DNA of 64,000 nt from Branchiostoma lanceolatum (lineage: Eukaryota; Chordata; Leptocardii; Amphioxiformes; Branchiostomatidae). Location of the stretch: the NCBI RefSeq assembly GCF_035083965.1, contig NC_089724.1, positions 17,726,410-17,790,409 on the forward strand, given 5' to 3'. The position numbers and the translations under genes are program-made. The notes under the pieces were generated by a model, which saw only the letters and a program-made list of their open reading frames with translations, had not been told where the DNA came from and did not search any database. This document shows, one piece after another, positions 48,001 to 58,298 of this stretch (its first letter is position 1; every line of letters begins with the position of its first letter).

Positions 48001-50229
48001 GGTTCAGCACCAGTGACTGGGTGGCCGTCACATCCGAGTCATCGTTACCTGTCAGCATATCAGCAAGAAACAGCATTGTAATTTAAAAGGGCTAAATCGC
48101 TAATACTAGTAGCCTAACACAAGCATGTACAAGCAGGGGCTGACTACCAGCTATCCAGGGGCAGGGCAGGATGATATCTGTTTCTGTATAGCTGGTAAAA
48201 TTCCTATTTCTGACGCAACACACTTTTACACACCAGCTTCACAGGCATGCAGAACAGCAGTAGCTAGTTATATTATACTGAATGACCTAGAAGAGAAAAA
48301 TGTACTAGTACCTTTGTTTCGCATACTTGAATAGGTGCTTGTTTCAAAGGAATCCTAGACAACTCGCCCCAAGTCCAACTCGCCCCAACTATTTACTACC
48401 AACTCGCCCCAAATTAGGGCTTATCAAACCTGGCTTTATACCGGTTTTACATCCATAAATCCTGCTTCTAAATATTACTTTACATGTCAATAAACCTTGT
48501 GACTCTAATTTAACATTTGTTTTCTTTTGCTGGGCACGTATTTAGCAACGAACTCGGGATTCGCTGGCGAGCCCGGTCAGCACGTCGGCCCGCCGTGTCA
48601 CCGTGTACGGCCGCTAGCTCTAGTCTCAAGCATGGCGACCCGAAATACTGTTGCTTACCTTAGTGCTAGGAAACTTCAAGTTAGCTTCTTGGAGCATGTA
48701 CTTGAAGAATAATTTGAGTCAGCAGTCATCAGCCATGCTTGAGATTACAGCGAGCGATCGCGAGCGGGCGCAGGTCCTGGTGAACCAGGCGGGCCGACAT
48801 GCAGCATGGCCCGCCGGCGCCCTCGGCATCAATCGGCGTTAAATGCCGAACAGAGAAGAGAATGTTAAGATATTGAGTAACGAAGCTTTGTCAGCATGTT
48901 AAATAATATTTAGAAGCCAGAGATATGCATATAAAACCAAGTTTCATAAGCCCTAAACTGGGGCGAGTTGGTCGTAAATAGTTGGGGCGAGTTGGACGGT
49001 AACAGGTCTTTTCGCCCCCTGACCCGTTCGTCCCCTGGTCCTTTCGTCCTCATCATGGACATTTCGTCCTCCCATTTAACAACATTTAAACCCTAAATGA
49101 CTAGTTATTTTATCACGTATTATTCAGATTCATTTAGATATTACTTTAAAAGCATTTTCCGGCAGCTAAACTCTAAGCCGGCGAAGTACTTGCCGTTTCC
49201 AGACGAGTCATACTTCGATCGCGGTACACTTCCAGTCGGTCTTGGGCAGCGTTTTTCAAAATACAGTCCCATACAGTCAATTTCCTTGTCAAAATTTCAT
49301 TTCAGTCAGCTCATTTACTCACACAAACTCCGTAAAAGGCGCCCACGAGCGATTTGCAACATGCGTAAACATCCAAGATGGCGGGCGCGGCGGCGGCGAC
49401 ATGATGATGTCCCTCGCCGCTCGCCCGTCACTTTAGTCATGTTTATAGTGTCGGTTTTCCAACGTGAAAGACTTGAGAAAGCAACACTGAAGGTTTTTTG
49501 AGATGTTATGATGAAAATTGAGTACTTTGTAATTGTGAGACAAGCGTCATCCTAGAACGAAATGTCCATGACGGGGACGAAAGGACCCGGGGACGAACGG
49601 GTCAGGGGGCGAAAAGTCTTGTAACCAGTTGGACTTGGGGCGAGTTGACCTGTTACCGGGTTTCAAAGCTACATGTATTTTTACATAATGAAATTCTTAT
49701 ATTCATCATGAACTGAAAGAAATTGAGAACCTGACATCTGCGAAGTGATAAATCAAATTCCAAGTTTTGTCTGTCCGTGACACGTTTCTCACATAAAGTA
49801 GTCTTCAAAACAACAACCAAAACATCATCAAGGATGATAAACAAAAAAATATAGACCATACGTGAGAGCTTTGGAACCAAAGAAACGTAACAGAAAGGTA
49901 ATAATGATTACACTGCTGCCTGATATACGGCCAGTTTCACTTTCAAAATTATCCGAATATTAGGCAACAAAAAACAACACCTGTTTCTTGGATTCTCAAC
50001 CAACGATTTCTTTGTTCTGTCATCACCCGGGCCCCCTCCCTCTTCCTGTGAGTTCAAAACAACTTTTCCCCACAATAGCCGTCCCAAACTCACCTTCTGA
50101 TAGCTCCTTCCTAATGTTGGATATATGCTCTACTAGGTCCTGTAAGGTCCTGCTGCTATGATCACCCACAGCCGCAAATTTAGACAAAACTTTGTCCACT
50201 TCTCTTTCGACATTTACGCAGGAGTCCAT
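45031..50229 (-). CDS. RMND5: RMND5 (GID2-type) E3 ubiquitin ligase subunit of the CTLH complex
   Basis: Exons in transcript order: 50229-50094, 48048-47903, 47785-47648, 47513-47413, 47133-46967, 46517-46352, 45926-45824, 45403-45249, 45094-45031. All are GT-AG and in phase, giving 391 aa, the length I recall for human RMND5A. RMND5 pairs with MAEA as the catalytic RING dimer of the CTLH/GID ligase. Seen: an N-terminal coiled region ([20 protein letters not shown]); a LisH-like segment (~115-140, [20 protein letters not shown]); CTLH/CRA (~145-300, [33 protein letters not shown]); then [16 protein letters not shown] and the noncanonical Gid-type RING ([10 protein letters not shown]336, VCGH C354/H356, KCPYC C374/C377). 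Vertebrates have A and B paralogues; this single gene need not be orthologous to only one. Intron 1 contains two nested transposons. It is head-to-head with RNF103. Confidence 0.96.
48350..49659. mobile_element. Outer long-TIR (foldback-like) transposon in RMND5 intron 1
   Basis: GGGGCGAGTTGG-type blocks at the left (48360-48415, inverted) and right (48955-48997 continuing at 49635-49650) ends form long inverted repeats. The similarity continues inward for 200-300 bases, so the element is nearly a full palindrome with a CpG-rich centre near 48.6 kb. GTTTCAAAG at 48341-48349 and again at 49660-49668 is an 8-9-bp target duplication. No transposase is visible. Its right arm is interrupted by a second transposon. 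Confidence 0.8.
48998..49626. mobile_element. Nested 629-bp TIR transposon inserted in the outer element's right arm
   Basis: Ends GGTAACAGGTCTTTTCGCC (left) and GGTTACAAGACTTTTCGCC (right, reverse complement) match for about 35 of 38 bases and continue as CCCCTGACCCGTTCGTCCCC. It is flanked by AGTTGGAC at 48990-48997 and 49627-49634, an exact 8-bp duplication. Removing the element plus one duplicate restores a right arm matching the outer element's left arm. Its GC-rich core (49370-49430) includes CCAAGATGGCGG. Confidence 0.85.
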
Positions 50230-50757
50230 TTTGGATAGCTTTCTTATCAGACTAGTTCATTTCGCCTAAAGGAGTTCATTATTCAGTAGACGATACAGAC
50301 AACTGAATGGACATATAATAATACTGAAGTTAATAAAGGTTAAATGTTAGTATGAAAGTAGAAAAAGTAAGTATTTCCAGTGGTTAATTGGTATTTTAAT
50401 TTCTCCTATGACAAACCAAACCACCCCTCCTTTTGTGGCAGTAAAACGGTCCATACTGAAGGCTTCTGGGAAATGTTGTTGCAATTTCTGGGCTGAACCA
50501 TACAGGGTCGCGGGGTGGAGTAAGCAGAAGAAAAACAAGTCTGAAAATACACGCAACCATTAGCCAGGAAAATTTGACAGAAGAAACGCAAATATTAAAA
50601 GAATAGATGTGTATAACTCTTGGACCGAAACACAGACAGGGAAGTATACATTTTTGTTCCCAGTCCCGATTGACGTGTTGTCTTAATGACGTCACAGTTC
50701 GTGACCTTTTCGCGCCATCTTAGCTATTTCGTCAACAGCTGAGTTGGCTGGTGGGAG
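50230..50757. promoter_or_regulatory. Bidirectional promoter region of RMND5 and RNF103
   Basis: The stretch between the RMND5 ATG and the inferred first noncoding RNF103 exon holds a palindromic CRE (TGACGTCA, 50687-50694), an E2F-type TTTTCGCGCC (50707-50716) and a YY1-type GCCATCTT (50714-50721). A donor (GGGAG then GTAACT at 50758) closes a likely RNF103 5'UTR exon of a few dozen bases. No TATA box is seen. Motif calls are by eye. Confidence 0.6.
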
Positions 50758-51420
50758 GTAACTATGTTTGTTTTCTCCTGATTTATTTTCGGATTCTCGG
50801 ATAAGTTTGACTCCTATACTCGTTATGATGCTTAAACATCACAACTATAGCTTTGCCTTGTGTTTTAAGTTTCTAGATCGGTCCCCTTCGCAGGATATTT
50901 TTCGAGAAACTTTTTCCTGCTGGAATGCTATGATCGATTGGAAGTTATAAGTATAACTGGGCGATGTGAAAGATTTAAAGTGCAGTAAGGCGTTTGATTT
51001 GACGTCAAAGTCTTTTAACCAATGTCAAAACCAGATTAACAGCAAACTGCTATGTATGCATATCCCTAGCGGTCTCTTCACTTATTCAGGACTGTATGAT
51101 GATAATATGGCGTACCGTCAAGCAATTAGGATCTACTATTTGGTAATATAGACTGATAGATGAAATGACTTCCACCCCCAGAAAATTGTTAATACATAGG
51201 GCCTCATTTTTCTTTTCCCCACGAAATACCTATGTGTTACAACACCATAAAGATTAAGTCTGTAGGGTCTTAAGAAATTGTGCAAACTGTCCCAAGGGAC
51301 TCATATATTTGGCAGTGTTGACAGCTGCAGGTCAGGCTTGACAGCTGCAGTTCTGACAGCTGTACCCTTCTATGACAACTCCTGGCTGCCGGTTTACCTT
51401 CCATCTGTTACTGCCCACCT

Positions 51421-51916
51421 GCAGGTTTGTAGGCATGATCGGAGGTGGTACAGCTGATTTATCTTACATCTGTTCCTGCCCACCTGCAGGTTTGTAGCTG
51501 TGATCGGACGTGGTACAGCTGATTTATCTTACATCTGTTCCTGCCCACCTGCAGGTTTGTAGGCATGATCAGAGGTGGTACAGCTGATTTATGTTACATC
51601 TGTTCCTGCCCACCTGCAGGTTTGTAGGCATGATCAGAGGTGGTACAGCTGATTTACCTTACATCTGTTCCTGCCCACATGCAGGTTTGTAGCTGTGATC
51701 GGACGTGGTACAGCTGATTTATCTTACATCTGTTCCTGCCCACCTGCAGGTTTGTAGGCATGATCAGAGGTGGTACAGCTGATTTATCTTACATCTGTTC
51801 CTGCCCACCTGCAGGTTTGTAGGCATGATCAGAGGTGGTACAGCTGATTTATGTTACATCTGTTCCTGCCCACCTGCAGGTTTGTAGCTGTGATCGGAGG
51901 TGGTACAGCTGCAGCC
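51421..51916 (+). repeat. 65-bp minisatellite of repeated 3' splice sites before the RNF103 start
   Basis: GCAGGTTTGTAG recurs at 51421, 51486, 51551, 51616, 51681, 51746, 51811 and 51876, exactly 65 bases apart. Each unit carries CAGCTGATTTAT, then TCTGTTCCTGCCCACCTGCAG, a pyrimidine tract with AG. Each is therefore a full acceptor. The eighth unit runs into the first coding exon of RNF103, whose ATG is at 51917. Confidence 0.9.
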
Positions 51917-54900
51917 ATGCTAGTGCGGCTGCTGCTGCTGCTGGTGTACCTGTGTCTGCTGATGGTGGCTGTGCGGCTCCTGGAGGCAGCCACCTGGTTT
52001 GAGGCTGGTTTCCTGGCCGGACAGGTGAGTAGACTGGCTTGCGTTGAGGACATTTGTATCAGAAAGGATTGGAAATCTTTAAGGCTGCTCTCAAGCCAAA
52101 TGTTAAGCTTTATTTCACATATGCAGCTGTATATGCAGCTTTGTTGTACCCTGTTTAATAATCTTTAAGAGCTGTTGTCATCATAAAAGGACTTGCTAGT
52201 TAGATAGCATGGTTTGTATGAACCAAAATACCATTCTCAGTTATAGTTGTTACTTCCCTGTTTGTTTGTTTTTTGGTTTGTAAGATGCTGAAGTTACAGT
52301 TCAAATCTGAAAGCAAAACATGAAACATGATGGTCATTATTCTGCTAGGTGCTGGATCCACTGTCCATCAGTGTGCGGAGGTTGAAAATGATACTGGACT
52401 CCCGAGGTGTCAGTTATAAAGGCGTGTTGGAGAAGAGAGAACTGACAGACTTGGTGGAAAACTCAGGTGAGAGACTACTAATGGGGAAGAACTAAGGAGA
52501 TGATTAAAAAAGATAACTTAGGTGAGAGACCATTATTGGGAGAATAAATCAAGTGAGAGGCTGTTTGTGAGGAGAATGTGGAGTACAGAAAATTGCTTAA
52601 AGAGCTTAGAACTCCGATCGTAAAACGGAACTTATTGCTACCAAGCATCCTCATTCAATAGTTTTAGACAACACTTACAGTTAGATGTGCAAGCAAGGGT
52701 TAGGTGTGACAAGTCATTCAGTGTAGTATAATCAGGTGCTGTTGAGCCGCGTGCCCACGAAACTGGTGTGTTATGCCAATGGGCAGTTATACTGGCTATA
52801 CAGATACAGAAGAAAATAAAAATCTGATGAGGGCAGCTGTTTTGAAGAATCAAGATTAGAGACAGGCCAGTGGGACAAAACTTTGATAGGAGACTGCTAC
52901 AAATGATATATCCAACTTTTGCCTGCAGGTGAGCCAAAGGAAGGTGAGGTTTTGCTGGCTGCTGAGGAAGAAGATACAAAACCAACCAGCACCAACTTTA
53001 CAGGAGGGCCCCACTTCTATGAGGAGGTTGAAGACACCAAGGACAGTGTTTGGCTGGTTCAGGTAAGAATGGACTTCACTGCAATTTTACAATCTTAAGA
53101 TTTATTTCAAAATGCCCTTTGAGATAACAAGAATATCTGAACTACATGTATTTTCATGATTTTGCAAACTCGAAACTTTGCAAACTCGAAACTAACATGC
53201 AAAGTGGTTTAGGAGATCCTGACAGCACCAATAGTTGCTGAGGGCCAGACTTCCATAGAAGACACCATCATTGTGGACCAGAGAACTGACCAGATTTCTC
53301 CTGTCCACAGGTTATACCTGAAGACCACATTCCCTTATTAGGGCCCCAACAGTGGAAGAGTCTGGTCAGGAAAGTCTCACGGTTTGGAATACGAACAGGA
53401 ACCTTCAAATGCCACCTGGACAGGAAGTAAGTCTTAGAAACATGTACAAAACATTGCATTCTCAGTCACTGATGAAGATAGTGGATACTATCTGAAACAT
53501 CTTACTCTTTAGAGAACCTATCCTGTTGCTTGATTTATTTTCTATTACTTAATGCTCCACCTGGATGCCCAACCTTCATCAACCAAACGTTTAATTATTT
53601 TTTTTCTTTTTAATGACAGGAATTATTTACACATATTCTGTAAATTTGGTTGTTGACTCTGCTGCTAGTATGATCTGAGGTACAGAATACTGTGTGGTCA
53701 AGATCTACTCAATAGTAAGAATTTCATCTACAGTGGCTTAATGGGATTGCAGCTGCCAGTTTAACCCTTCATGAGCCAAGTCCAAATCAGCCTAGGAGGG
53801 TTAAGACAGTACAGTGAGTCTTTTTATTCAGTGACAGTACAATAACTTCATTTTTTTCTGTCCCATGCAGACTGTGTTGGAGGAAAGGCTGGGACCGACC
53901 TAGCCTGGCCCTTGCCCTCCCTCGGGGTCACCAGGCCAAAGGTCACATCTCTGTGCGAGTCTTCAACACCCCCAGCAAGGAGCAGACCATTCTAGACTGG
54001 ATCAACCAACATCTGTCGTCTCGAACCCACTCAGTTCTGTCCCCACACCAGTTACAGACGGACTGGCTAATGAAGAACCAGACACATCCAGTTCAAGTGG
54101 TCTTCTTCTCCCGACTGAAACAACCCCCCATGTTCTACTCTGCCCTGAGTGTCAAGTTCACTGGCAGGGTCAAGTTTGGCTACATGAGGTTGAACAAAAC
54201 CCGCAGCGGTCTGGACATATCAGGGAGAGAAAAGATTCCTGGCATCCTGGTCATCACTCCAGAAAGGAGGTACTGGTACGGGACAGGCAAGGGAGAGTTG
54301 CTGAACTTGCAGTCTATGCAGACGTACCTAAGGACTATGCAACCCGAGGTGAACGACATCTTCCTGGTGTGTTTGGTGTTGGCGAACCTGATGGCGGTGC
54401 TGGAATTGTTCCTGTGCAGAGGACAGGTGGGGGTGGGGGTACTGAGGCTGCTGTGGGCAGTGGGTAAATACAACTGTATGCTGCTGATGGTGTGTCTACC
54501 TGTGGTCGGGCTGTTCCAGCTGCCCTGTATGGAGGGTGTGGTTCAGGCAGGACTCATGGCTCTCCGCAACATCAGCAGCTCTGCTCTAGTGGCCCAGGCA
54601 CGGCAAGACTGGCTCCTCTACTCCTCTCACAAACCATTCCTCGCGGGAACTTTCCTACTGTACAGCATGGTTGTCGGAATCATAGCATCTAAATGGAAGC
54701 CTGAGGAGGAACTGGCCGAAACAACACCGACTGAACAGGCAGGGACCAATGGATGGTGGAGCTCATTCATGAACTACTTGTTTCAACCAATCAGCACTTT
54801 CAATCACACCCGTCCACCAAACCTCATTGGACTAGAGGACGGGCTTGATTACCTGATAGAACGGCTGGCTGTTCCGGACCTGTGGCTCCACCCTGTCATT

Positions 54901-55599
54901 CCCACCGACTATGTACGAAATTTGCCCGTCTGGCTGTACAAGGGAAGAATGCCCCTTGTGAGGAAGGTTTGCTCCAAATGTTGTGGCTGGGGGGGTTCTG
55001 CAGATCAAGCTGCTATGGTAATGAAGTTGCCTACTGGTCACTCTGAGTCCTCCAACCGTGTCATGAATTTGCCTCCCTCCCCAGGCCGCACAGGCCATAG
55101 ACCCCCCTCTCCAGGCCGTCACCCATCACAAGTCCACAAGTGTAACAAGACCCCTTCCACAGATGATACCCCCTTAAATTATACAGATGGTTCTGATTTG
55201 GCAAAATGTACCTGTGGGGAAAGGTCAAACGATGCACCTGGTCACTGTAATGTGTACAGTCACAATGTGAAAGTTCCATCCAAACATAACAACACCCCCT
55301 CGAGCCCTGACCCACCACCTGTTATGCCCACCACCAACCTGGACAAACCTTGTACCTGTGGAAACCCCCAACAGACCCCTGCTGCCTCAGGCTTCCCCCT
55401 GGGGATCCTCCACTGTGAGGACTGTGCCATCTGTCTGGAGGAGTATGAAGTCGGCTGCTCCCTGCTGGGCCTGCCCTGTGGACACAGCTTCCATGAGAGG
55501 TGCATCATGATGTGGCTGTCTGCAGGGAACCATTGCTGCCCCGTGTGCCGCTGGCCAGCCTTCAAGTTTAAACCTGCACTCCATCTCCACTCTGAATAA
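51917..55599 (+). CDS. RNF103: RNF103-type membrane RING-H2 E3 ubiquitin ligase
   Basis: Coding exons: 51917-52024, 52349-52466, 52929-53062, 53311-53426, 53871-55599. All are GT-AG and in phase, giving 734 aa (human about 685). Known role: an ER-membrane E3 ligase (KF-1) acting in ER-associated degradation. Seen: an N-terminal hydrophobic anchor (LVRLLLLLVYLCLLMVAVRL); family blocks TSTNFTGGPHFYEEVEDTKD, KVSRFGIRTGTF and ALSVKFTGRVKF; LQPEVND-like QPEVNDIF opening a membrane region (~322-432, about three hydrophobic segments); LERLAVPDLWLHP-like IERLAVPDLWLHPVIPTDYV; a Pro/Ser/Cys-rich variable linker (~525-670); and a C-terminal RING-H2 with C677, C680, C695, H697, H700, C703, C715 and C718 all present. 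The start follows a minisatellite of splice acceptors. An in-frame upstream ATG at 51851 lies in repeat sequence and is less likely. The linker accounts for the extra length over the vertebrate protein. Confidence 0.95.
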
Positions 55600-55647
55600 C
55601 CTCACATTTTCCTTTTAGTGTAAATTTTAGCTCTATTTCCACTCCAC

Positions 55648-55705
55648 AATAAACCCATGTCAGGCTTCAAGTGTTAACCTTAGCTCCATCTCCACTCAGA
55701 ATAAA
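55648..55705 (+). terminator. RNF103 poly(A) signals (AATAAA at 55648 and 55700)
   Basis: Two AATAAA hexamers, 52 bases apart, sit in a partly duplicated segment (TAGCTC.ATtTCCACTC...AATAAACCCATGTCA) 49 and 101 bases after the stop. Either could direct 3' processing. Confidence 0.6.
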
Positions 55706-56867
55706 CCCATGTCACCTATGAAGTGTAAAGCTGTGCTCCTACACCATTTGTAATAATTCTTAGTAAGGTTTCAAATGTAAAGCTGCACTCCAACTTAAGT
55801 CTTGCTACAAAACATTTATACCTGCTGGCGTTAGGAGCCACTAATGTCCATGCTTCAGTCTTTACTGATGTAGTCTGCTGAATCATGGCTGTATGTGTAA
55901 CTCCTTGGTCTTGATATGATTTGAGTGAATATGGGGGGTATGTGTACATTTAGAATGCAGGTATTGTATCACTTCTGCCGAATAGTACAACTGATAGCCA
56001 TTGAGACCTTATGTGAGTTAATCATTTGAGTTTTCAAACATACTACTAGAGACAGCCACTAATACATATGATATGGTATTTGATATTATTTGTCCTCTCC
56101 CAAAATGTCATATCTTTGCACTTTAGAATATCAAATTCAAGTTGAATTAGGAAAGTGTGTGCTACAGAAGTTACTCAATTTCTCTTATGTCAGAACAGTT
56201 ACAGATTCAGATTTAAGCCAAACTTAAAGTTTGAAGAATCACCTGTACTGCAAATAAGAAGCTGGAAGCAGTTGTAAGCTGTTGCATCACCATCTTCACC
56301 CTTAACAGTATATTTTAGCTTTGTAAAATCAAGAAGAAGAAAAAAATAGTGATACACAAGGGTGTCATTTACTCATTACAGACATGTCAAGACAGTCTTG
56401 GGATAAAGTCATGGCTACACAATACATTGGAACAAATTGCCATGTAGACACGAGGCCATTAAAGAAATGGTACAAGCAAAACAGAAGTGTGGTTTGTCAT
56501 CATTTATTTCATACCTATTCTTGGATTAAAGAAATTGACCTAATAGATATATTATGAGTTGGTCCTTAGAGCAACCAGATTTAAGTAATTTGCTAAAGGG
56601 ACCTCTATACTTTCCAAACAAGCAACATATACCACATATCAGTAGGGTTTTATGAAGACATGGGGTAAGCTTCAGAGATCCCACCAAGTTGTTTAGGTGG
56701 TATGATGTCATATGTTTATAAAGGACTAACATTTGGAAATTTTTATAATATTTTTACTTTCTGTTGAGTCACAAAACATTTGATGTTTTACATTTACAAC
56801 TTAATCATTCTCATTGTTCATTGTTTTTAAGAAATACATGTTTTGAATACATATCCATGATTTTTCG

Positions 56868-57095
56868 ATGGTTCACAACACTACATCCCATGGAACTGTT
56901 TTCACATACGTTGGAAATATGTTTGTATGTGCACAACATTATCCCATGAATTGTACTCACACATCACAATACCCCATTGAACTGTATTCACAAACAACAT
57001 TTTCATCCCATGATTTGTGTTCACAAACAAAAATGTATCCTTTGGAAATGCATCTACACACAGCTCTGCATCCCATGGGACTGCCTTCATACACG
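56868..57095. repeat. Degenerate ~37-bp minisatellite (CATCCCATGGAACTG core)
   Basis: About six units share ATCCCATG(G/A)A(A/T)(C/T)TGT.TTCACA plus a variable AACA tract. Frames crossing it are incidental. Confidence 0.65.
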
Positions 57096-57789
57096 TCACT
57101 GGGTACCAGTAATGTTAGGCTAGATTGAAGCACACTATTCTATTTTAACAAAGTTGTAACTTCCCAGAAATGTTTACTGCTCTGACAAAAAAAAACATTC
57201 ATATTTTCTTATCAGAAAACAACACAGGTACAGCCATAAGTACTCTAATCCTGTCTATTACACCAGAGCTTATACACACCTATCTGGAACTTGCACCACC
57301 TTGAAATAATAAATTAGTTGTAACAATACATCTTAGCTGACAACCAAGACAATCTGCACTGTGATAGCATTTGTAATTTTGCCATGGCACACAATTGTTA
57401 TATGTTCTCTGATGACAAGTATATAGCAACTGTCCAGATTAATGTTATTTATATTTGCCCTTTTATTGCTATTGGAATGTCACAGTAGACCATCAAAGCC
57501 CCTCTAACTTTCAATGTTGCAAATAATGGAAGACCCCTACTCAGCCAAGGGGCCAATCATGCCAGTTCAGCTCCAGCTGATAACCTCGTCAACACACAGA
57601 CAATATTGCAAATACACAGCAAAAATAGGGTTAAGTGACACTCATGTAAATATACAGCCAATGACAGCGCTTGATACTTACCTTGACTATATACGTGTAC
57701 AGCCAAACACAAGGATTGGCATGGCTTTTTTAAATGCACCATCAATCACAAGGCTTGTTACAAGCCATGTACATCTAGCCTGCTTAATA

Positions 57790-57818
57790 GCATATACATA
57801 TACATATACATATACATC
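57790..57818. repeat. (CATATA)n microsatellite
   Basis: About five perfect hexanucleotide units. Confidence 0.85.
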
Positions 57819-58298
57819 CAATCAAATAGTCATGATCCCTATAGATATACAGACAAATAATAATCCTTCAGAAGGCCTAAAGAGACAGAAAGTTAACAAT
57901 TTCTGCAAAGTTAAACCCCAAAACAAAATATACATAGCATTATAGAGCGTCTACACACACAGGTGTGGAAGACCATTCATGATTGTTCTGAAAGTTGAAG
58001 AGGTTAAACTCCCCATTCAACTTGCATAGCTTTCTTTTATGAGAGGGAAGCACTTTTCCTCTATAGCAGTAATTATCACAAATAAAGTTAACTTAAAAAT
58101 CCACGGTAAGTTTGTTCCTTGGAAAATTTATCTCTTTGTACATTCTGTTGATCTTGAAAATGACACTACTGATGACCTTACAGGCTTCTGTCTATGGCCT
58201 TTGGCCTCACACATATCTGAACATGACCTTTGGCCTTACAAGCTACTAGACATGGCCTTTGGCCTTTCAAGTTGCTAGATACATGTATGACCTTTGTT

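Larger units (their letters stand above)
55710..58298. other. Intergenic between RNF103 and heparanase (convergent)
   Basis: AT-rich, with a minisatellite at 56.87-57.09 kb, a (CATATA)n microsatellite at 57.79 kb and a small ATGGCCTTTGGCCT repeat near 58.2 kb. No coding or RNA genes are seen. The heparanase 3'UTR must lie at the right end. Confidence 0.45.

Noticed and set aside
49097-49501. 134-codon ORF with an Arg-rich tail in the inner nested transposon
   Set aside because: The Arg-rich part comes from the CpG-rich core read in one frame; there is no transposase motif and no support from splice sites.
51851-51916. In-frame upstream ATG that would lengthen RNF103 by 22 residues
   Set aside because: The ATG is within the 65-bp minisatellite upstream of the acceptor CAG at 51876-51878, so it is probably removed as intron; the ATG at 51917 precedes the conserved hydrophobic anchor.
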